64,000 nt of DNA, taken from Acrocarpospora corrugata (GTDB lineage Bacteria; Actinomycetota; Actinomycetes; Streptosporangiales; Streptosporangiaceae). Numbering within the stretch: position 1 is the first letter of the stretch; each line of letters starts with the position of its first letter. The notes beneath the pieces are model-generated. The model saw nothing but the letters and a program-made list of their open reading frames with translations, searched no databases and was not told where the DNA came from. Position numbers and translations under genes: made by a program. Location: the NCBI RefSeq assembly GCF_009687845.1, contig NZ_BLAD01000042.1, positions 41,087-105,086 on the forward strand, read 5' to 3'. Below are positions 15,360 to 22,857 of this stretch, in pieces.

Positions 15360-16450
15360 CGCAGCCCGGTCGGCCGGTGCAGGGCCAGCTGGATCAGCCG
15401 GTCCACCAGCTGCCCGTAGGACAGCCCGGTGGCCGCCCACAGCTGCGGCGCGACCGACAGTGAGGTGAAGCCGGGCATCGTGTTGATCTCGTTCAGGATC
15501 AGCTCGCCGGACGGCGTGTAGAAGAAGTCCACCCGGGACAGCCCCTCGCACCCCAGCGCCTCGAACGCGCGGATCGCCATCGCCCGCAGCTCCGCGGTGG
15601 TCCCGGCCGGCAGGTCGGCGGGCACCTCCAGCGCCATCTGGCCGGGGTAGTACTTGGCCTCGAAGTCGAAGAACTCCTGCCCGCCCTGGACCAGCACCTC
15701 GCCCGGCAGGCTGGCCTCGGGCGCGGCGTCGCCGAGCGACTCCAGCACCGCGCACTCCAGCTCCCGGCCGGGGACGGCGGCCTCGACCAGCACCTTCGGG
15801 TCGTGCTCGCGGGCGAACTCGACGGCCGCCTCCAGCTCCTCGGGCGTGCTCGCCTTGGAGATGCCCTGGGAGGAGCCGGCCCGCGCGGGCTTGACGAAGA
15901 CCGGCCAGCCCAGCTCGTCGATCTCCTTCAGCACCCGGGCCCGGTCGGTGCGCCAGGCCCGGTCCCGCACCACGACGTAGGGCCCGACCGGCAGCCCCGC
16001 CGACTTCAGGATCAGCTTCATGTACGCCTTGTCCATGCCGACCGCGCTGGCCAGCACCCCCGACCCGACGTACGGCACCCCCGCCATCTCCAGCAACCCC
16101 TGCAGCGTGCCGTCCTCCCCGAACGGCCCGTGCAGCACCGGGAACACCACGTCCACGCCGCCGAGCGAGCGCGGGATCTCCCCTGGTTCCAGCGCCACCA
16201 CGGTCCCGGTCGCCGACGGCAGCGCCAGCGCCGCGCCGGAGGTGTCCACCTCGGGCAGTTCGGTGCCCTCGATCGCGTAGCTCTGGCCTGGCGCGGCCAG
16301 CACCCAGCGCCCGTCCTGGGCGATCCCGATCGGCACGACCTCGTACGCGTCCCGGTCGATCACCTCCAGCACGCTCCCGGCCCCCATCAGGGAAACCGCG
16401 TGCTCAGAGTTGCGTCCGCCGAATACCACCGCTACGCGAATCTTGCTCAT
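15356..16450 (-). CDS. ddl: D-alanine--D-alanine ligase
   Basis: Makes the D-Ala-D-Ala dipeptide of peptidoglycan in the cytoplasm. The 364-residue ATP-grasp protein begins MSKIRVAVVFGGRNSEHAVS, with the Glu of SEH in the substrate loop. It has HGPFGEDGTLQG, the KPARAGSSQGISK ATP loop and NEINTMPGFTSLS, where Glu and Asn bind magnesium. The loop KAYMK rather than a VanA-type sequence suggests a standard D-Ala ligase rather than D-lactate. The start at 16450 matches the family. A longer frame to 16498 does not. It converges on the DUF3515 gene, their stops overlapping. Confidence 0.97.
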   Translation of the reverse strand: MSKIRVAVVFGGRNSEHAVSLMGAGSVLEVIDRDAYEVVPIGIAQDGRWVLAAPGQSYAIEGTELPEVDTSGAALALPSATGTVVALEPGEIPRSLGGVDVVFPVLHGPFGEDGTLQGLLEMAGVPYVGSGVLASAVGMDKAYMKLILKSAGLPVGPYVVVRDRAWRTDRARVLKEIDELGWPVFVKPARAGSSQGISKASTPEELEAAVEFAREHDPKVLVEAAVPGRELECAVLESLGDAAPEASLPGEVLVQGGQEFFDFEAKYYPGQMALEVPADLPAGTTAELRAMAIRAFEALGCEGLSRVDFFYTPSGELILNEINTMPGFTSLSVAPQLWAATGLSYGQLVDRLIQLALHRPTGLR

Positions 16451-16524
16451 GACGCCCGAATCTACCCTGTGTGGTGGCCAAAACGCCTTGTCAGCCACGC
16501 GTGGGCGACACGGACCGATCGGGC

Positions 16525-17532
16525 TTAAACCCCATACCTCTCAGGCTTGGGGGTTCGTGACATCAGCAACATGGCCGCTTCCGCCGGGGTCATGCCGTCG
16601 TGCACCACGCCGACCACGACCTCGGTGATCGGCATCTCCACGTCGTGCTTGGTGGCCAGATCCAGCACCGACTCGCAGGACTTCACGCCCTCCGCGGTCT
16701 GCCTGGTGACGGCCACCACCTCGGCCATCGTCATGCCCCGGCCCAGGTTCTCGCCGAAGGTCCGGTTGCGGGACAGCGGCGAGGTGCAGGTCGCGATCAG
16801 GTCGCCCATCCCGGCCATCCCGGCGAAGGTGTGCGGGTCCGCGCCGAGCACCTGGCCGAGCCGGGAGATCTCGGCCAGGCCGCGGGTCATCAGGGTGGCC
16901 CGCAGGTTGTCCCCGAGCCCCATCCCGGCCGCCACCCCGACCGCGAGCGCGATCACGTTCTTGACCGCGCCGCCGAGCTCGACCCCGACCACGTCCTGGT
17001 TGGTGTAGGTCCGGAACCACGGCAGGTGGCAGGCCTCCTGGAACCGCTCCGCCACCAGCGGGTCCGAGCAGGCCACCACGGCGGCGGCCGGCTGCCGCTG
17101 GGCCAGCTCACCCACCAGATTGGGCCCCGACAGCACGGCCACCTGCCCGGGCGGAACCTCGGCCACCTCGATGATGACCTCGCTCATCCGCTTCGTGGTA
17201 CCCAGTTCGACGCCCTTCATCAGGCTGACCAGGACCGCTCCAGGCGGCAGGAACGGCTTCCAGGCGGCCAGGTTCGCGCGCAGCGTCTGGGCCGGCACGG
17301 CCAGCACCACGAAGTCCGCCCCGGCCATCGCCTCGGCCGGATCCACGGTGGCCCGCAGGGTCTCGGGCAGCCGGAGTCCTGGCAGGTAGTCGGGGTTCTC
17401 ATGGTCTCGGTCGATCGCGTGCACGATCTCCGCCCGCCGCCCCCACAGCGTCGTCGGGGTGCCCGCCTCGGCGAGGATCATCCCGAATGTCGTCCCCCAC
17501 GAGCCGGTTCCGAGCACGGCAGCCTTGGTCAT
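16525..17532 (-). CDS. gpsA: Glycerol-3-phosphate dehydrogenase [NAD(P)+]
   Basis: Reduces dihydroxyacetone phosphate to sn-glycerol 3-phosphate for phospholipid synthesis. 335 residues: Rossmann motif VLGTGSWGTTFG at the N-terminus, SLMKGVE and the catalytic-lysine region VELGGAVKNVIALAVG. Length is usual. It follows plsC by 20 bases, and PlsC uses the acylated product downstream in the same pathway, so the pair forms a small phospholipid-precursor operon, with ddl following on the same strand. Confidence 0.97.
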   Translation of the reverse strand: MTKAAVLGTGSWGTTFGMILAEAGTPTTLWGRRAEIVHAIDRDHENPDYLPGLRLPETLRATVDPAEAMAGADFVVLAVPAQTLRANLAAWKPFLPPGAVLVSLMKGVELGTTKRMSEVIIEVAEVPPGQVAVLSGPNLVGELAQRQPAAAVVACSDPLVAERFQEACHLPWFRTYTNQDVVGVELGGAVKNVIALAVGVAAGMGLGDNLRATLMTRGLAEISRLGQVLGADPHTFAGMAGMGDLIATCTSPLSRNRTFGENLGRGMTMAEVVAVTRQTAEGVKSCESVLDLATKHDVEMPITEVVVGVVHDGMTPAEAAMLLMSRTPKPERYGV

Positions 17533-17552
17533 TCCCTCACCGTACGCCGAAG

Positions 17553-18251
17553 TCAGTCGTTAGCGCGGACGCCCGGGGCCTTCTCGCCCCTGAGCTCCGC
17601 CAGCTGGGTCGTGATCGCCGCCATGATGTCGGCGGTGGCCTCGCGCAGCGCGTCCGGGCCGAGGTCGTGGTAGCGCGAAAGGTCGACCGGCGGCCCGGTC
17701 AGCACCCGGAAGGTCTTGCGGGGGAACAGCCGGATCTTCTTCTCGCCGTACGGCAGCAGCTCCTGGGCCCCCCAGTGCGCGATCGGGATGACCTGGGCCC
17801 CCGTGGTCAGCGCCAGCCGGGCGACTCCGGTCTTGCCGGCCATCGGCCACAGATCCGGGTCACGGGTGATCGTGCCCTCCGGGTAGAAGAGCACGCAGCC
17901 GCCGTCGCGCAGCCGCTGCTCGGCGATCTCCAGCGAGCTGTTGGCCGCCGCGCTGCCGCGCTCGACCGGGATCGCCAGCATGGCGCGCACCACGTGGCCG
18001 AGCACCGGCACCCGGAACAGGCCCGCCTTGGCCAGGATCACCGGCCAGCGGCCGTTCACCTGCAGGTAGTGCGAGATCAGCACGGGGTCGGTCCAGGACA
18101 GATGGTTGGTCGCCACGATGATGCCGCCCCGCCGGGGGATCAGATCCCCCCGCCGCCAGTCACGCTTGACCAGCAGCAGCGAGAGCGGCTTGACGATCAC
18201 GATGGCGACGCCCTCCCAGAAACGGGTAGGTCGTCCGGCACGGCGGCTCAT
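17553..18251 (-). CDS. plsC: 1-acyl-sn-glycerol-3-phosphate acyltransferase
   Basis: Adds the second acyl chain to lysophosphatidate at the inner membrane face. The 232-residue protein has the HX4D motif in NHLSWTD (about residues 49-55), the substrate motif YPEGTITRD and a third block in VIPIAHWG. A hydrophobic N-terminal helix (VAIVIVKPLSLLLV) probably anchors it. It leads the plsC-gpsA-ddl run and is divergent from cofC, with about 80 bases between them for promoters. Confidence 0.93.
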   Translation of the reverse strand: MSRRAGRPTRFWEGVAIVIVKPLSLLLVKRDWRRGDLIPRRGGIIVATNHLSWTDPVLISHYLQVNGRWPVILAKAGLFRVPVLGHVVRAMLAIPVERGSAAANSSLEIAEQRLRDGGCVLFYPEGTITRDPDLWPMAGKTGVARLALTTGAQVIPIAHWGAQELLPYGEKKIRLFPRKTFRVLTGPPVDLSRYHDLGPDALREATADIMAAITTQLAELRGEKAPGVRAND

Positions 18252-18331
18252 CGTCTTTCCTCACCTGTCCCCAAACGCACCGATCTGTGCCGGTCAGTCT
18301 CCCGGTTACGTCAAGCGAATGTCGAGGCGCG

Positions 18332-18979
18332 ATGCTTAAGGTTATGCAGGAAGCACGCTGGTCGATCGTGATCCCGGTGAAGACCCTGATCAGGGCCAAG
18401 ACCCGGCTCGCGGGCGCGGCCGGAACCCACCGCGAGGACCTGGCCGTGGCCGTCGCCGCCGACACGACCTCGGCCGCCCTGGCCTGCCCCCTGGTCGCCC
18501 GCGTGATCGTCGTCACCGCCGACCCGATCCCCGCCGCCCGCCTGGCCGCCCTCGGCGCCGTCGTGGTCCAGGACCCGGACAAGGGCCTGAACACCGCGCT
18601 CCGCGCCGGCTTCGCCCATTCGGTACTGCTCGCGCCCCACGACCCGGTCGCCGCCCTCCAGGCCGACCTGCCCGCCCTCCGCCCCGCCGAACTCGCCCAA
18701 GTCCTGGCCGCGGCGGCGCAGTTCGACGAGTCCTTCGTCCCCGACGCCACCACCGTCGGCACGACCCTCTACGCCACCCTGCCGGGGGTCCCGTTCCACC
18801 CCCGCTTCGGCGGCGAGTCCCGCAACCGGCACCTGTCCGGCGGCGCGAAGGAGCTGGCCCTCGACGACATCCCCACGGTCAGGCGCGACGTGGACACGGT
18901 CGAGGACCTGCGCACGGCGGCGGCGCTGGGCCTGGGCCCGCACACCGCCGCCGTCGCCGCCAAGTTCCTAGTGGACTGA
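18332..18979 (+). CDS. cofC: Phospholactate/PEP guanylyltransferase (CofC/FbiD)
   Basis: A nucleotidyltransferase for coenzyme F420 synthesis. It activates 2-phospholactate or, in actinobacteria as known for FbiD, phosphoenolpyruvate with GTP. The 215-residue protein opens WSIVIPVKTLIRAKTRLA, with Lys and Arg for the triphosphate, and has LQADLPALRP, the metal-binding Asp segment, and FHPRFGGESRNRHL near the C-terminus. The ATG at 18332 has GAGG upstream. A second ATG at 18344 would remove four residues. It overlaps the convergent exporter gene by 12 bases. No other F420 gene is in the window. Confidence 0.92.
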   Translation: MLKVMQEARWSIVIPVKTLIRAKTRLAGAAGTHREDLAVAVAADTTSAALACPLVARVIVVTADPIPAARLAALGAVVVQDPDKGLNTALRAGFAHSVLLAPHDPVAALQADLPALRPAELAQVLAAAAQFDESFVPDATTVGTTLYATLPGVPFHPRFGGESRNRHLSGGAKELALDDIPTVRRDVDTVEDLRTAAALGLGPHTAAVAAKFLVD

Positions 18980-20407
18980 CTCCTCCTCGCGGGCCTTCTC
19001 CGGCAGCAGGAACGAGACCACGAAGGTGAGCGCCAGCATCCCGACGACCGCCCACAGCGTGACCTCCATCGCGTTCTCGAAACTCGGCCCGGTCGGCACG
19101 TCCCCCAGCAGGTCGAAGAAGACCGTGCCGAGCAGCGCCACCCCGAACGCGTTGCCGAGCTGCTGGATCGCGGTGAGCGTGCCGGAGGCCGACCCGGTCT
19201 CCTCCGGCTCGACCCCGGCCAGGACCAGGTCGAAGAAGGGCGCCATCAGCAGGCCCATGCCGAGCCCGGTCAGCACCAGCGTGGGCGTGAGCTGCCACGG
19301 GGTGACGCCGAGCCCGGCGATCTGCAGGGTGACCCAGACGCCGATCACCCCGAGGATCATGATCGTGGTGCCGGCCTGGAAGCAGCGGCGGCCGAACTTG
19401 AGCAGCGGCTGGGCCAGCCCGAACCCGAAGATCATGCCGACCGACCAGGGCACCCCGGCCAGCCCGGCCTTGAGCGGCGAGTACCCGAGCCCGATCTGGG
19501 TGTACAGGTTGAAGACCAGCATGAAGCCCGACATGCTCGCGAAGAACACCAGGCCGGTGGCCAGGCCGCCGTTGAAGGCCCGCTTCCTGAACAGGCTGGG
19601 CACGATCAGCGGGTCGCCGCCGGACCGGCTGCGCCGCGACTGGTAGCGGCCGAACAGGCCGAACACCGCGAGGGACGCGGCGATCATCACGAACGCCCAG
19701 GCGGGCCAGCCGTACTCACGGCCCTGGACCAGCGGGAACACGATCAGCAGGCCGGCGACCGAGGCCAGCGCGACGCCCAGCAGGTCCAGCCGGAGCGGAT
19801 GCGGCGACCGCGACTCGGGCAGGAAGCGCAGCCCGGCCGCGAACGCGAGCAGCCCGACCGGCAGGTTGATCAGGAAGATCATGCGCCAGCCGGTGCCGAA
19901 CAGGTCGGCGTCGATCAGCCAGCCGGCCAGGATCGGCCCGCCCACCGAGGCCAGCCCCATGACCGGCCCGAACATGCCGAACGCGGTGCCCATCTCCTTG
20001 GGCGGGAACATCTCCTTGATCATGCCGAGCCCCTGCGGGATCATCACGGCCGCGAACAGGCCCTGCGGCACGCGCGACCCGATCAGCATCTCCGGCGACT
20101 GGGCCAGCCCGCACAGCAGCGACCCGAGCGTGAAGCCGGCCGCCCCGATCAGGAACATCCGGCGCCGCCCGTAGATGTCGCCGAGCCGCCCGCCGGTGAG
20201 CAGGCCCACCGCCATGGCCAGCATGTAGGCCGCGCCGAGCCACTGCAGCACGCTCTCCGAGCCGCCCAGGTCGGCCAGGATGTGCGGACCCGCGATGTTG
20301 GTGACCATGGCGTCGATCAGGTCCATGATCTCCGCGCCCAGGATGACGAAGAGCGCGGGCCAGCGCCACCGGTAGCCGACGACCTCGTCGGTGACTGTCG
20401 TGGTCAT
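18968..20407 (-). CDS. DHA2-family MFS drug exporter
   Basis: A 479-residue multi-pass inner-membrane transporter of the EmrB/QacA type, likely a proton-driven efflux pump. Visible motifs are GGRLGDIYGRRRMFLIG (motif A, after TM2) and ASVGGPILAGWLID (motif C, antiporter signature), with about 14 hydrophobic segments. The start at 20407 (MTTTVTDEVVGYRW) follows GGAGG. The longer frame crosses the operator. It is divergent from a TetR gene, with three operator palindromes between them, so substrate-induced derepression is the likely control. The substrate is not predictable. Confidence 0.93.
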   Translation of the reverse strand: MTTTVTDEVVGYRWRWPALFVILGAEIMDLIDAMVTNIAGPHILADLGGSESVLQWLGAAYMLAMAVGLLTGGRLGDIYGRRRMFLIGAAGFTLGSLLCGLAQSPEMLIGSRVPQGLFAAVMIPQGLGMIKEMFPPKEMGTAFGMFGPVMGLASVGGPILAGWLIDADLFGTGWRMIFLINLPVGLLAFAAGLRFLPESRSPHPLRLDLLGVALASVAGLLIVFPLVQGREYGWPAWAFVMIAASLAVFGLFGRYQSRRSRSGGDPLIVPSLFRKRAFNGGLATGLVFFASMSGFMLVFNLYTQIGLGYSPLKAGLAGVPWSVGMIFGFGLAQPLLKFGRRCFQAGTTIMILGVIGVWVTLQIAGLGVTPWQLTPTLVLTGLGMGLLMAPFFDLVLAGVEPEETGSASGTLTAIQQLGNAFGVALLGTVFFDLLGDVPTGPSFENAMEVTLWAVVGMLALTFVVSFLLPEKAREEESVH

Positions 20408-20420
20408 GGGGGGCCTCCAA

Positions 20421-20469
20421 GAACAGTGTTCAGATTCCAATGAACACTGTTCTAGCATGAACAGTGTTC
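20421..20469. promoter_or_regulatory. Triple TetR operator
   Basis: Three 11-bp near-palindromes of the form GAACA-N-TGTTC occur at 20421-20431, 20442-20452 and 20459-20469. The last two also form a perfect longer inverted repeat with arms 20441-20451 and 20460-20470. They lie between the exporter start (20407) and the TetR start (20537), the expected place for an autoregulating TetR site. Confidence 0.8.
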
Positions 20470-20536
20470 AGCAGACAAGAGTCCTGTTCGCCTTCACGAT
20501 CGTCGTTCATTACAGTGCGGGGAAAGGAGTGATGAG

Positions 20537-21283
20537 ATGAGCGAGACCGACCTGCCGGCCCCGCCATGGGACCGCAACCGCAGACGCCCGGCCCCGGCGA
20601 AGGTGCCCCTCACCAGGGAACGGATCGTCGACGCCGCCTTCACCGTGCTCGACAGGGAAGGCTACGACCGCTTCAGCATGCGGCAGGTCGCACTCGAACT
20701 CGGGGTCGCCGTCTCGGCGCTCTACGTGCACGTCGCCAACAAGGACGAGCTGTTCGAGCTCATGTACAACCGCACGTTCGACGGCGCGGAGCTGCCCGAC
20801 CCAGACCCGGAGAACTGGCAGGAGCAGATCAAGGAGTTCGCCCGCCGGGGCCGCGCCCGCCTGCGCAGCCACCGCGACCTGGCCCGCATCTCGATGGGCC
20901 ACGTCCCGTTCAGCCCCGAGTTGCTCCCGCACGTGGAACGGCTGATGGCCATCTTCCGCTCCAGCGGCATGCCCGACCTGGTCGCCGCCATGGCCGGGGA
21001 CCTGCTCTCCACCTACATCGAGGGCTTCTGCCTGGAGGAGAGCATGTGGCTGGAGCGCTACCGCGACATGGACGAGGCGACCTGGGAGACCAAGCGCAAC
21101 GAGATCATGGGCTACTTCGCCGAACTGCCGCCCGACCGTTTCCCCAACATGGTGGCGATGGCGCCGTACATGGTCGACGAGTCCAACGACTACCGCTTCG
21201 AGCTCGGCGTGGACATCCTGGTCCGCGGCCTGGCGTCTTACATTGGCCGAGCCTCCGGCTCGGCGGGCTCGGCCGCTCCTTAG
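20537..21283 (+). CDS. TetR-family repressor of the adjacent exporter
   Basis: A 248-residue regulator. The HTH (about residues 24-70) has RERIVDAAFTVLDREG and the recognition helix GVAVSALYVHVANKDEL. The rest is a TetR_C-type ligand domain with a Trp/Met-rich pocket. AAAGGAG precedes the ATG. Divergence from the exporter and the operator palindromes point to local control of efflux. Oddly, about the last 14 residues (after ASY, rich in Gly, Ser, Ala) and the stop codon lie inside copy 2 of the dispersed 115-bp element, so the original C-terminus was probably replaced. Confidence 0.92.
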   Translation: MSETDLPAPPWDRNRRRPAPAKVPLTRERIVDAAFTVLDREGYDRFSMRQVALELGVAVSALYVHVANKDELFELMYNRTFDGAELPDPDPENWQEQIKEFARRGRARLRSHRDLARISMGHVPFSPELLPHVERLMAIFRSSGMPDLVAAMAGDLLSTYIEGFCLEESMWLERYRDMDEATWETKRNEIMGYFAELPPDRFPNMVAMAPYMVDESNDYRFELGVDILVRGLASYIGRASGSAGSAAP

Positions 21284-21357
21284 CCGGTGTCTTCCCTCGT
21301 CACTCCGGCCGCTCCGCGACCTGCGTTCCTCAGTCCAGACACAGGCGCGGCCAAGCC
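21243..21357 (+). repeat. Dispersed 115-bp hairpin element, copy 2
   Basis: Full-length copy. The first hairpin reads GCCGAGCC ... GGCTCGGC, differing from the other copies on both arms so that pairing is kept. The long hairpin has outer arms at 21267-21276 and 21347-21357 with one mismatch. The middle segment (about 21288-21340) is identical over more than 40 bases to copies 1 and 4. Its left end overlaps the TetR coding region and supplies its stop. Confidence 0.88.
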
Positions 21358-21395
21358 GAGGGGCTTCGGAAGGTCGAGGTTCGCGGGGAATGGGG

Positions 21396-21596
21396 TCATG
21401 GGATGGGGAATGTGCTCAAGGTGATGAAGGTGATCCGGTCGCCGGTGAGCACGATGTTGACGCGCTGACCGGAGCGGAGCAGCCGGAGCGGGCCCGCGTC
21501 GAAGGCGGCGGTGCCGAAGGGCAGTTCGGTGCCGTCGTCGAGGTAGACCGAGCCGGAGCGGGTCGGCTCGTCGAAGGTCTTCACGGTGGCCTGCAC
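21396..21596 (-). CDS. Small cold-shock-domain-like protein
   Basis: A 66-residue protein starting with GTG at 21596: VQATVKTFDEPTRSGSVYLDDGTELPF. The pattern of a short beta strand, a turn around a Gly-rich SGSVYLDDG and then LRLLRSGQRVNIVL resembles an OB/cold-shock fold, without the full RNP motifs of CspA. I recall proteins like this near hup and cofC in actinomycetes. A nucleic-acid-binding role is likely but unproven. No SD is evident. The stop faces copy 2 of the dispersed element. Confidence 0.75.
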   Translation of the reverse strand: MQATVKTFDEPTRSGSVYLDDGTELPFGTAAFDAGPLRLLRSGQRVNIVLTGDRITFITLSTFPIP

Positions 21597-21666
21597 GGCA
21601 CCAGCGTAACCGCGGGGCACGGAAACGGCGCCCCACCGAATCGGAGGCGCCGTCCGCAAGCTCGTG

Positions 21667-21966
21667 CTACTTCTTTTTGGCGTGCTTCTTGCCGCCGGCG
21701 TTGACCAGCTCCTTGAAGTCCGCGCCTGGGCGGAATTTGGGCGCCCAGCTCTCGGCTACCTTGATCGGCGCGCCGGTCGAAGGGTTCCGAGCCGTACGGG
21801 CCGGCTTGTGCACCATTTCAAAAGCGCCAAAGCCCGTGATGGAGACCTTGTCCCCGCCCGCGACCGCGTGCTGGATGGCCTCAAGAACGGCGTTGACCGC
21901 CTCGGTGGCCGTCTTCTTGTCCCCGACGCGGTCAGCGATCGCGTCGACGAGTTCCTTCTTGTTCAT
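21667..21966 (-). CDS. hup: HU-family nucleoid protein
   Basis: A 99-residue DNA-bending protein. It begins MNKKELVDAIADRVGDKK and has the dimer core and DNA arm GFGAFEMVHKPARTARNPSTG, where the Pro in RNPSTG intercalates into DNA. It ends in a short basic tail KKHAKKK, so it is the standard HU form without the long Lys/Ala tail of HupS/HBP proteins. The ATG at 21966 follows GGGGGAGG. The longer frame to 22020 lacks homology. It follows a small coupled gene and leuD. Confidence 0.96.
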   Translation of the reverse strand: MNKKELVDAIADRVGDKKTATEAVNAVLEAIQHAVAGGDKVSITGFGAFEMVHKPARTARNPSTGAPIKVAESWAPKFRPGADFKELVNAGGKKHAKKK

Positions 21967-22025
21967 GTGGTTCCTCCCCCTTACGCGCTTGAAAGTAAGG
22001 GAGGAACGCGCGCGACTCAATCACC

Positions 22026-22277
22026 TTACGTGATTTGGTCTTCACTCGGCGTGTCGAATTTGCCGTCCAGATAGGCGATGAAGCCGTCCAGGCGGGCAGT
22101 TGCGTGGGAAATGTCGCGTTTAGCCACATCACAGATGGCCAGCAGCCGCTTGGCCAGCCGCGCCCGCTCGTTCAGGGGCACGGCCAGCGTCCTGACGCGG
22201 CGCTGCGTGTCCCGCAGCCGCCGCGCCAGCTCGTCTTCTGGTCCGCCCGATCGGGTCAGACGGTCGTCGGCAGCCAT
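22026..22277 (-). CDS. Small helical protein of unknown function
   Basis: An 83-residue protein overlapping the end of leuD by 22 bases, so it is probably translated by coupling. It is charged and helical: residues 10-35 are Arg-rich ([16 protein letters not shown]) and 35-70 contain [30 protein letters not shown]. No signal peptide or membrane helix is visible. I do not recognise a domain. It sits between leuD and hup on the same strand. The coding frame is supported by the overlap and by good third-position GC, but no homology is known to me. Confidence 0.65.
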   Translation of the reverse strand: MAADDRLTRSGGPEDELARRLRDTQRRVRTLAVPLNERARLAKRLLAICDVAKRDISHATARLDGFIAYLDGKFDTPSEDQIT

Positions 22278-22843
22278 CGCTGCCGACCATTCTCGTACGT
22301 GGCGATGTCGTCGGCATGACGCAGGGTCAGCCCGATGTCGTCCAGGCCCTCCAGCAGCCGCCAGCGGGTGTAGTCGTCGATCTCGAACGACCAGGCGCCC
22401 TCGCCCAGCCGGACCTCGCGCGCCACCAGGTCGACGGTGATCTCGACCGCCGGGTCGGCCTCCACGGCGGCCTGGAGTTCCTCGACCACCTTGGCCGCCA
22501 GGATGACCGGCAGCAGGCCCATCTTGGTGGAGTTGTTGCGGAAGATGTCGCCGAACCTGGCGGCGATCACGGCGCGGAAGCCGTACTGCTGGAGCGCCCA
22601 GACGGCGTGCTCGCGGGACGAGCCGGTGCCGAAGTCGGGCCCGGCCAGCAGGATCGAGGCGCCCGCGTAGCTCGGGTCGTTCAGCACGAAGGCGGGGTCC
22701 TCGCGCCAGGCGGCGAACAGGCCCCGCTCGAAGCCGGTACGGCTGACCTGCTTCAGCCAGACGGCCGGGATGATCTGGTCGGTGTCGACGTTGCTGCGGC
22801 GCAGCGGTACGGCGGTGCCGGTGTGCGTGGTGAAAGCGTCCAT
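22256..22843 (-). CDS. leuD: 3-isopropylmalate dehydratase small subunit
   Basis: The swivel subunit that, with LeuC, isomerises 2- to 3-isopropylmalate in leucine synthesis. 195 residues beginning [26 protein letters not shown], with [17 protein letters not shown] as the substrate-binding loop. Length is usual. The ATG at 22843 lies 14 bases after the leuC stop, with GGAGA in the gap. A longer upstream frame is antisense-like noise over leuC. The last 22 bases overlap the next gene. Confidence 0.97.
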   Translation of the reverse strand: MDAFTTHTGTAVPLRRSNVDTDQIIPAVWLKQVSRTGFERGLFAAWREDPAFVLNDPSYAGASILLAGPDFGTGSSREHAVWALQQYGFRAVIAARFGDIFRNNSTKMGLLPVILAAKVVEELQAAVEADPAVEITVDLVAREVRLGEGAWSFEIDDYTRWRLLEGLDDIGLTLRHADDIATYENGRQRWLPTTV

Positions 22844-22857
22844 GATCGTTGGTTCTC

